Origin: Aquatica leii
Lineage: Eukaryota; Arthropoda; Insecta; Coleoptera; Lampyridae
Direction: 5' to 3'
Assembly (NCBI GenBank): GCA_035610365.1
Contig: CM069432.1
Coordinates: 172,172,035 to 172,236,034, forward strand
DNA: 64,000 nt
This document shows, piece after piece, positions 34,901-46,811 of the stretch. The notes beneath the pieces are model-generated. The model had not been told where the DNA came from, searched no databases, and saw only the letters and a list, made by a program, of their open reading frames with translations. The position numbers were made by a program, and so were the translations under genes. The first letter of the stretch is position 1; each line of letters starts with the position of its first letter.

Positions 34901-35330
34901 AGAGATTTTCCCGAGGTTGTTTTACAAGAAGCATCAAAAACAACCTGGACCTTGGAAGTAATGTTTTCTTCCTTATAAATCGCGTGATGGGTTAAAAAAT
35001 ATCCGTCGTCTGTGCAATTATCGAGTACACCCATTTCTTGCATGTGCCCGAGGTCTAAATATTCCTTCATAAATAAATTATAATCCCCTTTAGCATCGGG
35101 ATTTAATAAACGTTTTTTGGCAATTTCTAATGAATGTCCGAGTAAACTTGGATCGGATTTCCAAGGTAACGCAACTACAAAACGCCCTGTATTATTCCGT
35201 TGCGTATTAATTACAAAGTGTTTTTCACATTCCATTTCTTCGCGTGACCTTACTTGATGATTGGGAATTTGTTCGATTTCTCAAAGTTTGTTGAACGTCA
35301 TTAAATTGCAAGATGGTACAGCATTGGTAA
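31964..35330 (-). pseudogene. BEL/Pao pol: RT, RNase H and integrase, many breaks
   Basis: From the 5' side: RT (34702-35235) with VVFDASCKTTSGKSLNDIL and LTADISKMYRQILISPKDRN, the Pao-type first catalytic motif. Then 34049-34579 has DLITGCDNEKDL, ILKDLYSNKKN and FDPLGLLGPVVIVAKLI. RNase H (33757-34131) shows CAKSQVARLKTLSLPRLELC and YYSDSTITLSWI. Integrase has a zinc-binding part (HKVSLHSGTQGTL, CLVCCKHNAQ, 32809-33180), a decayed core split by a MITE, then NFITARAPYQGGLWEAAVK and finally TPGHFLVGDYMKALPE and WSRWSKDYL (31964-32209). The pieces fall in several frames. The family retrotransposes through a cytoplasmic particle. Confidence 0.9.
32520..32857. mobile_element. 338-bp MITE with TA target inside the Pao integrase
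   Basis: It starts CAAAATGTCCTGGCACTCG and ends with the inverse of CAAAACGTCCTGGCACTCG. TA flanks it (32518-32519 and 32858-32859), as for Tc1/mariner derivatives. It breaks the Pao integrase core and encodes nothing. A second inner pair, ATGCGCAG / CTGCGCAT, extends the TIR. Confidence 0.75.
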
Positions 35331-35815
35331 AATAATTGATACTGGGTACTTCTCCTGAAAGTAACCAACCGAATACCGATTTTTCCAGAATTAACCCGTT
35401 ATGATTTGTGCGTACTTGTCCAATGCATAATAGTTTAAAAAACATTTGAGCGCCAATTAAATCGATGTTTCTTGCCTTATAAAACTCTAGATCTGCTAAC
35501 TGTAAATTTTTTGGAATGTTAATTATCCCTAGGCGTATAGAATTTCGATAATCGTGTTTACGTTTGCATGCGTTAACTTATTATTAATTCCTGTTATCGG
35601 TAAGCTAAGTTGATGTGTAGGTAGCTGAAGTAAATCGAGTAAGCTCTTTGATATAATGTTAATTTGAGATCCTAAATCTAACAAAGCGTATGCGTCGCGT
35701 CTATTTTATCTAAATATTGTTGCAAAATGGTACAATTACGTTTCAGAAATGTACGCTTGTTTCTTAAAATTCTTAAATTATCATGCAATTGTAATTCACT
35801 CTCATTTGGAGACAT
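35290..35815 (-). pseudogene. BEL/Pao gag start fused to protease
   Basis: The frame opens MSPNESELQLHDNLRILRNK at 35815 and covers only ~40 codons of gag before jumping to a retroviral-type aspartic protease segment, YALLDLGSQINIISKSLLDL (DLGSQ in place of the usual D-S/T-G), then RLGIINIPKNLQLADLEF. A large deletion has removed the capsid and nucleocapsid, including any zinc knuckle. Further on VFGWLLSGEVPS leads towards RT. Without capsid, the element could not package itself. Confidence 0.8.
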
Positions 35816-36007
35816 ATTAATGATTTTAAAAAAATTGAGTTAAAGTAAGGATAATAAATAGAATTATCTGACCTTTATAATTGCCTTCGCTATCGTCTGG
35901 TAGCTAGGAGCTTCTTTGTTGTAGCAATGCTTTGTTACGAGAAATTCTCATACGCGCTTCAGAATTTAAGTTTCACGTGATGAGTTGAATTAATTAATTA
36001 AATATAT

Positions 36008-36023
36008 CTGATTCGAAGGACCA
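36008..36023 (-). other. BEL/Pao primer-binding site
   Basis: Two bases after the 5' LTR the minus strand reads TGGTCCTTCGAATCAG. It starts with TGG, the complement of the tRNA CCA end, as expected for full 3'-end tRNA priming; the TTCGAA part fits a T-arm. The tRNA species cannot be fixed here. Confidence 0.65.
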
Positions 36024-36025
36024 TG

Positions 36026-36262
36026 TGTTTATGACGCTGATACACAATTGTAACACGTCATGACTTTGTGTCACACTCGGGTGAAAATGTATAGAACAAA
36101 AAAAATGCTTGTTTATTGTAACAACGTTCACTAAGTCTTGACTGATGTAACTACAACTGCAACTGAAATTTCTACCTAACTACTATACTATGTGCTACTA
36201 CTTATAAAGGCGGGTACTGCTAGCTTAGAATAGCGGGGGGTGACTATACACTTGTCTTAACA
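36026..36262 (-). repeat. BEL/Pao 5' LTR
   Basis: 237 bp, the upstream LTR in element orientation. It differs from the other LTR by substitutions and an extra CTATACTATGTG-type insertion near 36182. It is followed by the duplicate ATCTA. Confidence 0.9.
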
Positions 36263-36811
36263 ATCTAACACTAACATTTTTCTATTTTTTTATAAATTTA
36301 TACGTTCAGATAGAACAAAACTATCTGTTAAGTCTTGTCAGATAGATAAATCTTTTCAAATCCAATTAAACTCCTTGAAATGTAGCGTATTTCAGTGAAA
36401 ACGTAAGTATTTTTTGTTCATATTGTATATGAAAGACGAAAATACATAGCTATAACTAAATAGTCAATTAGATTCTAAGGCATAAAAAAATATGTGCGTG
36501 TAATCTTTACGCGCGATTGAAATAAAACTTAAATAATAATATAAACGTCAAAAATATAAATAAAAAAGCGGAAACCACTTGAGCTCTAACGTGACTGTTA
36601 CTTCCGTCAAAAAAAATATCTGAGTTACTTCTAAGTCGCGCCTAAAGAAGTCTTACTTCAATTGGTTTTAACTAACTATTAACTATACCATTATAAATAA
36701 ACTATATATATATATATATATATTCACTTACTTATTATTTCTAATTGTTTATAACTTAATTCATCATTTTAATCATTGTTCTAAATTTAGACCTCATCTC
36801 TTCATGTCTTT
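36263..36811. other. Non-coding stretch with a (TA)n microsatellite
   Basis: AT-rich and unannotated. A pure TA tract of about 11 units lies at 36703-36724. No gene seen. Confidence 0.45.
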
Positions 36812-37275
36812 CCGGACATATTGATAGAAACCGAACAACCTGACTATCCTTTAGGTGAGCTTGCACTAGATGCCATCAATTCTACAGAATCATTCAGAAA
36901 TTGTTTATATTATGACACATATCCAGAAGATCAAACTGAACTTGCACAGCCTCAACTTGGTTTAACTTCTGGTCAGTAACAGCAGGTGAAATCCTCGCCT
37001 TATGTTTGCCCTAAACTATCATCACAGCTGTTAACTCTAAAACACGAACAGTGTGTAGATCCATTTCAAATTAACACCATACCAAGTTTGAAAAGCATCA
37101 GATCAGCTGATAATAGGATTTTCTTACAAGATGCTTAAAGAAAATAGACTATTTAGATAAATCATCTGAAGAAGATGGCAAAATAGATTTAGGTAATGAT
37201 GACGCAATATCTGATGAAGATTAAGACGCAGAATGCATGTACTGCGCCGAATTTAAACGAACACGAAGGTGAAAA
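36812..37275 (+). pseudogene. C-terminal relic of a pogo/Tigger-type transposase
   Basis: A decayed frame reads PLGELALDAINSTESFRN, a stop, then SSPYVCPKLSSQL. After a frame change it gives YLDKSSEEDGKIDLGNDD, DAISDED and DAECMYCAEF. The acidic stretch followed by AECxxC resembles the zinc-finger tail of insect DDE_1 (pogo) transposases. Neither the helix-turn-helix nor the DDE core is visible. Assignment rests on the C-terminal pattern only. Confidence 0.4.
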
Positions 37276-37963
37276 TTGAAAACTATGTATTTTGTACATA
37301 TACTCTATGTGCAGATTTGAAAAAAAAAGAAAGAATAATTACAATTGTACAAAGGGCAGTTCTAAAAAATTTAGAAATATAAAATAACTTAAATTTTTAT
37401 TTAGTTTTTTAAGTTTTATTTCAATATGTATTTTATTTGTTTAACAAATATGTTTACCTAAAACTACTTTATTTTCTTTTTACAATTTTATTATTTTATT
37501 TTATTTTTAATATATAAATTTATGAAGATATTTTTAATTACACAACTTTTTCATATTAGGCTACTACTAGTTCTTAATTTGGGAAGGTTTTTTTTTACAA
37601 CCTGTCTCAGAAGAATAGTGGAAAAAATAGACGTTTTATTCATATTATGTATTTATAAGCTTAAAGAATTGTAACAACTCAATTTTATTGATCTAGTTGT
37701 CCTTTTATTTATTTTTATGGTGATATAAAAAAAACCTTCCTCATATTAACCTACTTTCTTCAAGGAAACAGAATTGCAAACAGTAGTAAATAAAAAACTT
37801 AATAATTACAAAAACATTTTTAAATAACAGGCTTTGATTTAAATGAAACTGCTTGTGTAAAAATCAAGTTACATATTGTATTCCTGCTTATTTACACAAG
37901 AACATCATGCGTCAAGCTTTTATATACATTTTATAATGTAATAAATTTCGCTATACTAAAAAT
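37276..37963. other. AT-rich, no gene
   Basis: Long T- and A-rich tracts. No open frame, inverted ends or RNA gene recognised. Confidence 0.4.
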
Positions 37964-38340
37964 GGTTCTTACTTTATCTGGACCTAATCATAAATGTTGA
38001 TTCAGGTCATGCTTATCATAAAAATACTTTATCATAGAAACTGAACCAATATGTAAAAATTCAAGTCTATAGGATAAAAGAAAGTGGTTTTTCTTTTATC
38101 TAAAGCTAACATAAATGTCGGTTTAGGTGTTGCTTATCAGAAAAATAAATTATTATAAGAACTGAATCGACATGTAAAAATTCAACTTCGTAGGATAAGA
38201 GGAAGTGGGTTTTCCTTTATGTGGAGCTAATCCTAGATGTCGTTTCAAGTCATTCTTATCATAAAACTGCATTGTCATCGGAAACAAACCAATATGTAAA
38301 AATGTAACTACGTAGAATAAGAGGAAATGGTTCTAATTTA
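37964..38340. repeat. 122-bp tandem repeat, three copies plus a partial fourth
   Basis: Units start at 37964, 38086, 38207 and 38329. Each opens GGTTYTT, contains ATGCTTATCATAAAAA or a variant in the middle, then ACCAATATGTAAAAATTCAA and ends GGATAAGAGGAAGT. The copies are clearly diverged, so the array is not young. Non-coding. Confidence 0.85.
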
Positions 38341-38564
38341 GCTTGCAAAAATTGGCCTAAATAAACAAACATACATTGCAAGTTAAATAAAAGCTTTTAA
38401 AAACCAGCTTTTAGTACTCAACAAACATGCAAGTATTGGCCGACTGGCTGGCTGGTAATGCTGGTAAAACGTTTGATGCATAAAGCTAATGCTATGTCAA
38501 TGCTGTACCAATACACGCTAAACTATACAAAATATGATGTACCGTTTCGTTGCTAGTTAATTAA

Positions 38565-38735
38565 CGTCCATCCTGATGTTTTAGAGTTAGATATTAATCT
38601 AAACGGTCTGCCTATTCATAAAAGTACTAATGAATCTTTTTCGCCTATACTGTGCAGAATACTCAACTATTCAGAAGAACGATCATTTTTAATTGCAACT
38701 TTTTGTGGTTCATCAAAACCTTCTTTACAAAATTA
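38565..38735 (+). pseudogene. Fragment of an unclassified transposase-like protein
   Basis: An open stretch reads HPDVLELDINLNGLPIHKST, NESFSPILCRILNYSEERSF and LIATFCGSSKPS before two stops. The pattern ID-GLP-KS, then WPIL- or SPIL-, then F-G-SKP is one I associate with transposase-like proteins of insects and cnidarians, but the superfamily is not certain. The rest of the protein is not seen. Confidence 0.4.
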
Positions 38736-41454
38736 GTGACTGTAGATCAGTTGAAAACGTTAGACGATAAGTGTAATGATAAATATAGTTCGTTACACAT
38801 TATTTTAACTTTATTCATGTTTACAATACTAGAAATAAACACTAGATTAAATTTTCAAATCATTTTAATAAATAAAACATATCTTTATACTGGCACACAA
38901 TACATGTTCAGTGTAGTTATAATTTATTAAGCGAAAATTAAAACTTTTTTGGGTTTTCACTGTGCAACATTCTAAGTAATTGGTAAAAAGGATGTCATCG
39001 ACAATACCTGATGAACTTTAACTAGCATAATGACCAATCAAGTAACCATTGAAATAAATTTGTCAGGACGAAAAGCAAAACATGGGTTTCAACAACATAA
39101 AAATATTTTAAAATTGATAATTGGTAAGGGTAGCATTTATAATACTAACTTCAAAATTCAGAAATTGCTATGTGTAAAATTTTGGTTGCTCAATAATCAT
39201 TTCATGTTTTTATTTTAGTTGCTGTAAGAAGAAACCCACTAACCCAAAAACCTACACATCAAGAAACGGAGGCTGTAATTGAATTATGGCTTATAAATGC
39301 AGGAGATCGAGATGGTGGAAGATCGGATAGAGTGAACAAAGTATATATTTTTATAAGTTTCAGCTTAGATTCGATTAACAACAAAATACTTATTATAGAA
39401 TAATGCCACCCAATTAACCGAAGATTTACTTAATCGATTCCAATCAATAGATAAATTGTTTTTTATTGAGTTATATATTATTTTATATATTAAACAGTGA
39501 ATAAGAAGTCAATTTTTGTAACATTATTTTAACAGTTCACCTATTTAATATTTTAGTCCAATCGCGAAGTACTTTTCTTTCAAATTCGGTGTATAGGAAG
39601 ACCATAGTAGCATCGCCCCAAGCGATTTAGAGACGATTATTTGTATCCATGGAAGCGAAATTTAATTTTTTGGACTTAGTGCTGATTAAATATGCGCTGT
39701 ATATGGATATACCGACCCGGTGCTGCAGTATTTGTTGGGTATCTTGTAATGGAAAACAATATTAATTTAAAAATCTGAATGCTAAATTATAGAACTGGTC
39801 AATTTTTCTATAATTTACGTTTTCCGTGTCAATCAAAATTGTTGCTTTTATTTTCATGCAGCATTGAAATACTATTAGAATAAATAAAATTTTGAGGTTA
39901 CAGTATTATAGTAAAGAAAACTTAAACATTAAAGAGTTAAAACAGTACCTTATTAATTTTCAAAAAAAGGTCAAATTGCAATCACTTTAAGTGATATAAA
40001 TTAGTGCAAGCAAGCAAATTTTATTAATTAATACATAACTTCCTATTTTAAATGTTAAATTCAATCCTTGAGTTACTTTTATTAATTTATAATTTTTATT
40101 TTTAGAATTTAACTAAGTTATATAATAAAAAAAAATGCATTAAACAACTATGTCATAAAAACGTTAAGTGTTGTGTTTAAGTATTTTCTCGATGATGTAA
40201 AACGTTGCGTGAATATATTTTTTATTGTTGTTATACTCTATAGTCTATAGTATGGATCATTCAATGTGATTATTCAATGAATGTGTTTGTAACATGCTAA
40301 TAGAAATCTGAAAACTGTATATAATTTACAATAACTGACAAGTTTAACAAAAAGTATTTAAAATTATTTCATAAAATTAAAACTAATACAGAAATAGTAA
40401 TTTACGTAACAAGCGTTGCAAGTAACGCATAGATAGCATAATGATTGTTAATGCGACGCGAGTTGCATGTGAGTGAGTTATGCTATAAAACTTTCGTCAA
40501 GACTACCGCACATTGCTTTATGTGATGCTTTTTGTAAAACTGCATTCTTTTTGTAAAAAATTAAAAACAAATTTTAAAATCATCAGAAATGTAATGTTGG
40601 TACAACATTTACTACTAATTTTGTCAAATTTGCCATTGACTGTTAGAGAACCTTTTTAATCGACACGCTTAGTTCATTGTTACGTTACTGATCGTTGAAA
40701 TCAAGTGAGCATACGCAATTAGGTTTTTTAGTAACTTGACAGCTCGCTCTAAGAATTGGGACGCGCATTCATTGTAGTCGATTCTCACTTTATTTTTCAC
40801 AAATCGTTCCTTTATTTATGTATGTACACCTACTTGTAATTTCGCAAATAAACAGTTATAAACAAAATTAACTTTAACATAGCTTTTTTTCAATTTTAAT
40901 TCTTTTAAAAGGTTTTTCTACCTGTCGTATACTCGTTCTAATAGATTGATTGACTTAGAACACTTGTTTTATGTAGATTTTTACATTTCCTTTTGATATT
41001 CTAGAGCTTTTTACAATCATTACGTAACTACACTAACGAATATTGACGTTTGCGATGTTGCGAGCACAAAAAAATAAACTCAGTAGACGTTGATAATTTT
41101 TATGCAATTAGCATACTAACACTAAAAATAAACTAAAAAGAATGTTTTGAACCTTTGTCTCTAAACTTTTTAGTAATTTTAAAAAATGTGTAAGCTTCTT
41201 AAGACCTACATTTTCCAGTTTTTTTTATTAATTTAGCTTTTTAGAAACTCCCACAAAAAAAAGCATTATTATGATGTGGCTATCAATAACGCTTGCCTAG
41301 AAGTTAAGTCCTTAATTAACTAGCTTTCTACTTCATGAGTTAAATATAGATTTTTATCCAATCAAAAAAAAATATTAGTAGTAAAATGTTTCTAGTAAAC
41401 TTTATATTTTATAAAATCTTAAGCTCTTGCGGTTGTTATGTTTACGATTATAAG
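38736..41454. other. Mostly non-coding; one possible isolated exon at 39219-39341
   Basis: At 39219-39341 a TATTTTAG acceptor precedes an open segment (RNPLTQKPTHQETEAVIELW, LINAGDRDGGRSD) that ends at a GTATAT donor-like site. Family unknown; it could belong to the relic upstream. The remainder to 41454 is AT-rich DNA with no recognisable gene or element. Confidence 0.3.
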
Positions 41455-41970
41455 CGACTTTCGGCTTAGACCGCGACTCCGACTTAGGCTTGGTCCTAGT
41501 CTCTTCTTGAGAGCCAAAACAAAAAGTTCAGCGTGTGTCCTTGGTTCTACAAATGTTCTGCAACTGCTGATTAAGTAACTCTGCGGTGTTTGCAGTCAGC
41601 CATATGTTCTTTTACTCTAACTTCAATAGAGCGTCCCGTCTATCCTATATAACTTGATCCACAGGAACAAGGAATTTTGTAAACTCCGACATGTTTTAGA
41701 GCCCCTTGTTTGTCTTTAGCAGGTGTTCAGTGTATCTTTAGTCGTAAAGACAGTTTGAATATTATGTTTCATTAGCACCCTGCTTATTTTGTCTGTCAAA
41801 CCTATACAGTATGGTAAATAAGCGGTGCTAGTAAGAGGTGATAAGTCTTCTTTGACTTTTGGATTTATTGCTCTTTTCCATGCGTTTTGGATCTCTTTGA
41901 ACCCGTATCCGTTTGGTTGTAGGGACTCTAACATTGTTTCATTTTCCTTTTTTAGATTCACTTTAGTCAC
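41455..41970 (-). pseudogene. Penelope-like retroelement, C-terminal GIY-YIG endonuclease
   Basis: On the minus strand GYGFKEIQNAWKRAINPKVK and YCIGLTDKISRVLMKHNI form the linker after RT. A one-base shift near 41716 leads to QGALKHVGVYKIPCSCGSSY, IG, TGRSIEVRVKEHMADC and AVAEH...GHTLNF, the arrangement of the Penelope GIY-YIG endonuclease with its CXC and the GxSYIGxTxR signature. Three in-frame stops occur. This endonuclease nicks target DNA for reverse transcription. The RT domain is not present upstream in recognisable form. Confidence 0.8.
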
Positions 41971-44295
41971 TATACTTGGCGATAAAGTAAATTAGGTATT
42001 ACAACGCATATAAACTAACTTTAGTATGTCATATTAAATTAAAAAATAATTATTAAATGTAAATTTCAACAAAAAAAAATTGAAAATGTAACAACATTTT
42101 TATTTTGTATCACTTAAACTTACAATATAAAAAACTAAAACTGTTACTCTATAGCATAGCATTCAGTTAGGTAAAACTTATTAAATATAAACTAAGACGT
42201 TTCTTATAAACAACTAACAAAACCATTATCAGTCATATAGGAAACATACAGAACGTGTCAAAAAAACTTGTAGTGAATAAAAAAAACAACTATTTTCATG
42301 TTTTCAACGTGTTGCGGTCAATATTAACGACAAACATTCTCCTTTTCAATGATTTTTTTGATTATTTGGTTTTATGTAATTAAAGGTCCGTAAATTTGAG
42401 ATAGACAAAATATCTTTTCTCAGTGTATATATTTATCACCATTTTAATTCAGAGAACTTGACTACGACAAAGCCGCCAATATTTGGTTTTATAGAAACCT
42501 AGATAGAAGGTTATCTGACAATGTTAATGTCTGTAGCTGTTGACTGTATTTCTTTAAACTCGTTAAGATCTGTTTTGGTTATTTTTAAATCGCTTATAAA
42601 GACCGGCTCAGAGCTTCATTTGTTGCTATATTTTTATCGTAACCGCGTTTTTGACTTTTACTAATATGCATTATTTTAAGTTTTGTCTAATATGGATAAA
42701 TCCTTCCAGCTGTAATGAGAATTTTTTGTTTTTATAGACTGGGTAAAAAAATTAATAGTTTTAATTGTTTCAATTTTTGGTGTTACTGATTACTCCTACG
42801 TTTTTTAAAAATGTATTCAAAACTAGGTTAGGATTTAGGGGCATCATTTCGCATGCAACAAATCCAGCAATGGATTAGATTTTAATTTAATATTTTCAAT
42901 AGCAAGTTCAAGTAGTATTGGGAATAAATCCTACGGTCATTTTCTGTTTTCTAAAACTGCTTTCCATCACCTTTTTGACAAGTCTAAAATAAGCCACTCT
43001 AGAAGTTAAAGCAGATGTGTCAAGTTTAGAGAGAAAATTTAATGTTATTAATATCACATTGTTTGCATTTTCAAACTGTAGATATAACAACTGTTTTTTT
43101 CCGAATCAAACCATCTACTTAAACTTCTGTTGTATCTACTTTTTTTAATTTCCACCTTTGTTCAGTTTTTATATAGGTATATGTTTCGCTTTACTACTAC
43201 GAAACTAGATTTACAAAGAATTTAAACCATTCTATCTATTATTCTAAAGCTATTAAAATTGCTGTCCCATAGTCCTGATATCTGTGCTGTGCTAAATTGG
43301 CAAAAACTTATCAAAGAGTACACATTCACCGACATTCCTTCTTTAGCGGATCAAATATGGAATTATACAGGACTACGCTATACGCCACGGAACATTGTAG
43401 CCAAGATACGCGTTTTTTAAATAAAAGTTGTAATATCAGACAATTTATTTAATTTGTCAGTTTAGTTTGCAAAGTCTGTATTGTTATACCTAGACTTATC
43501 CAATATGCTGTCAATACGCTGTCAAAATATCCTATAGAATCCAGTTTATTGTGATTTACAGGATTATCAAGTCGTTTTTGTTGTACAACTAGAGTAGACA
43601 GTAATCTTTATGACATAACTGACCAGTACTCTAGATTATCTTATTACTATATTATTATTACTTGTTATTTAAATATTGTTATGGCTTAATCAAAATAAAT
43701 TTTTACTAAAAAAAACTGCATTGATATGATTTTTATCCTTAGAGTCATAAAACTTTTTCGAAAGAATTCGCCCAAAACTAGACACTTAAAAAAAAGATTT
43801 TTCCAAAAACTTTACGCAACTGATTTTATTTTGCATCTGGATGTTAGATAAAGTGGCAGAAAATATAAATTTTTTGACAATGTGATGAATGTACTTTTCA
43901 TAACAATGGCCTCATGGTTAGACAAAACTTCTATTATTATTTTGATTTAAATTTGCATAAATACAGTAATGAGAAATCAGGATCGGTAACTCGTTAATGT
44001 GTGGGGTGGAATACTAGGCCCATATTTAATTGGATTTTATTTTTTATCTTTAAACGGTGTGATGTTTTTGATTGTTTTTACCTCTTATGTTATTAAAAAG
44101 TTTTTTAAATATCAGAACAACTATGTACCTTTAATTAAATGAAGTTCCGTTTCATTATCATCGCGAGGTTGAGTAATATTTAAATGCCAACTTTTAAAAC
44201 AGGTAGTAGATCGGAATAAATAAATTTTAAAATTGGTTTCTTCAGATCTGCAGACTTAAGTATGTAACTACAGTATTTTTTAATAAAGAAACATA
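41971..44295. other. Mostly non-coding; unassigned open segment near 43229-43420
   Basis: An open stretch with protein-like composition (SPDICAVLNWQKLIKEYTFT, ADQIWNYTGLRYTPRNIVAK) ends in TAA near 43420 and lacks an ATG. No family is recognised. Elsewhere only short frames and AT-rich DNA are seen. Confidence 0.3.
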
Positions 44296-44400
44296 AAAGG
44301 AATTGTCTAAAGTACGCTTCCGACAACACCCATAGGCGCCGAGTTCGTGGGTTCGAGCTACTTTTTGAACCCACAATCATTTTTATGTGGGTTCCTAGAA
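44296..44400 (+). mobile_element. SINE-like fragment with box B
   Basis: GGCGCCGAGTTCGTGGGTTC and GGTTCGAGCTAC match the box B neighbourhood common in insect tRNA-derived SINEs. GTGGGTTC is repeated three times, in both orientations, giving a local stem (44348-44373). No clear box A or boundaries. Confidence 0.35.
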
Positions 44401-45123
44401 TCCACAATAAAAATCGCGCACGTTGAGATTAATAAATTTTTGTTACCCGACAAACATACATTTTTACAAGACTTGTATAGTAATATTTCAGAACATTGTA
44501 CTTTTACAAGGGCTGTTTGATCTAAGAATAAGTTACCATTCCCGAAAAGGTACCGTTGTCAATGGTCAGCCCATCTGTTTCTTATAGCTGTATTCTTTAA
44601 AATGCCGCCAATAAGACTAATAAAAGAAAAGTGATCGTAACAAAACTGTTCAATAAAACAATAAAAATCCAAAATTTTTCCTCATCTGGTGACAAGCGAG
44701 TACGTATACGCAGTTTTTGATGAAATACGACACGCTAATACAATTAATGTAACTTGTAATCTTATACTAGTCGACTTGTTTATAAAAAAATCAAAGGAGT
44801 TGTCATTAAAGAAATTAAACAACTTCTTTTGGTATCTTTATGGCGTCTTTCTACTCGTTTTCTTTTTCTTATAGATTTAGATTTTAGAAACCAGATCATT
44901 TTTCTTATCTTAATCACCCACCGACACAAACAAATTAAAATAAAATTTGAGCCAGGTTTTTGTGTTTTTATTACAATCAAACTATGAATTTACTGTTTTT
45001 TGGATCTCATATTTTAAAGAAATTATTAAATATAAATTAATTGTATTTCTTTTACAATAACTAAAACCATTGAATAATAAACATTTTGCAGTTTCAAGAA
45101 GTAAAGTTATCAGATGTCTGGAG
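44401..45123. other. Non-coding stretch before the hAT element
   Basis: AT-rich DNA without supported features. Short frames on both strands have no domains. Confidence 0.35.
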
Positions 45124-46572
45124 CAGTGGCGGCTCGTGAGGTCGGGCTTAGGGTGGGCTACATTTTTCAAAAAGCTTGCAGATAACGTGGACGTTTTCAA
45201 ATATCATTAAAGTATTATGTAGGTAACTACCAAAATGTTTTGAAGTTAACAAATAGCCGCTGCAAAAGAATAACTAATAAGAGATTGAAATTTTATTATT
45301 GTATAATAGGTTACATAAGGTTTTATGAAATGGCACTTATTTTTGTGTTGTTCCAAACATTTCGAGTAGATTCTCAACGCCGTTTTGAATATTGAAGTTG
45401 CAAGTGAACGACATTTTTCGATTTTGAGTTATTTTGAATTAGATTATATGTAAGTACTAAAATGAAGTGTTTATATACATGATTTTGTTATTAATATTTG
45501 TTTAATATTATTAACTAGTATCACAGTATGGACAAAGTCGTAATTAGAAAAGTAAAACAATCGAGCGCAGTTGACCTATGGGTAACGGCATGAGCTTCAA
45601 CAATTTTCAAAATGGATGACGATAATACCAATGCATCATTAAGCCCGCCATCTAAGTTCATAAAAACAAAACTTTACACTATCAACAACGCATAAGACAA
45701 GTAAGTCACAGGGAAAACGTGGTTTTAAAAAAACATGAAAATCCTCGTTCCCTTGGATTGTTTATTATCAAAGTACAAAACCATACTCTGAATGCGTTAA
45801 CACCGTTACCGATTATGTATTGTGTAAAATATGCAAGAATGCTTTCGAACAAAAACTGCTTTCGTTTTCAACGAAGAAAGATATGTCATTTATTTTATCT
45901 GGATTTAGGTCTTGAAATAAAGCTTTTGAAAGATTTCAAGTACACGAAAATTCAGCTTGTCATCGAGAAGCAAGTCTTAAAATATACACAAAATCAAAAA
46001 ATAAATGCAATGTGTCGATGCAGCTCTCATCCATAAAAAAACAAGAAATTTTAGAAGCGCGTGTGGCATCACTAAAATTAATTCCTCAATTAAATATTTA
46101 GCAATTCAAGGATTGGTTATTCGTGGACATACAGATGAAAGTAGTAATTTATTGAGTTTGTTAAACCTTAGAGCTACAGATTGTAGCGATCTTAAGCGAT
46201 GGCTGGCTAGAGATAAATATAAATGGTTATCTCACGATATTGGCAACGAAATTCTTAGCATAATTACTCATAAAGTTCTTAGACATTTTATTGCACAACT
46301 AAAAGATGCAAAATACTATGCAATCATTATCGATGAATCCAGTGACATGTGAAGGAGCAAGTCTCAATATGTGTCTACTGATTATGATGTAGAAAAACAT
46401 TTTTTTTGTTTTTACGAAACATTAAATACCCATTTTTATTTTTGAGGCTTTTGCGGCCATGATTTTTTAACAAATAATTATTTTCGGATTTTGAACCGCG
46501 TTCTCTTTTTACACTTTTCACAAAATTTATAAAACTTAGAAAACTTACAAACTTTGAAAAATTACAATGTTT

Positions 46573-46606
46573 GATGTTTCGACAGTCATGTCGCTGTCTT
46601 CTTCAG
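46573..46606 (-). ncRNA. Hammerhead-ribozyme-like motif, left arm
   Basis: The minus strand reads CTGAAGA, a stem GACAG...CTGTC, then GAAACATC. This mirrors the right-arm motif with one change (GAAACATC for GAAACGTC). CUGANGA and GAAA are the conserved core; the altered ACGU palindrome would weaken a dimeric stem III. Confidence 0.4.
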
Positions 46607-46777
46607 AAAAAACTGAAACTGAAGATATAGGATCCTGACAAGCCTTTATATTATTATTGGCCAATATGGAAAAACATGTTCCAGAAAACTAATGAATCGG
46701 AACCGTCACGAACCATTGACCTGAACTGCATAATATAAAAGCTTGTCGGGATCTTATATCTTCAGTTTCAGTTTTTT

Positions 46778-46811
46778 CTGAAGAAGACAGCGACATGACT
46801 GTCGAAACGTC
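46778..46811 (+). ncRNA. Hammerhead-ribozyme-like motif, right arm
   Basis: CTGAAGA (CUGANGA core) is followed by a stem II with GACAG and CTGTC, then GAAA and CGTC. This fits the minimal hammerhead form described for Penelope-like elements, where a short palindromic stem III (ACGU) works in dimers. Stem I partners upstream were not established. Activity is inferred, not shown. Confidence 0.45.

Larger units (their letters stand above)
31312..36262 (-). mobile_element. BEL/Pao LTR retrotransposon, degenerate, gag largely deleted
   Basis: LTRs of 219 and 237 bp (TGTTTATGACGC ... TGTCTTAACA on plus) flank a minus-strand pol. The 5-bp duplication ATCTA is at 31307-31311 and 36263-36267. Domain order is protease, RT, RNase H, integrase, with Pao-type motifs throughout. 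Frameshifts, stops, a gag deletion and a MITE at 32520-32857 make it dead. Confidence 0.92.
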
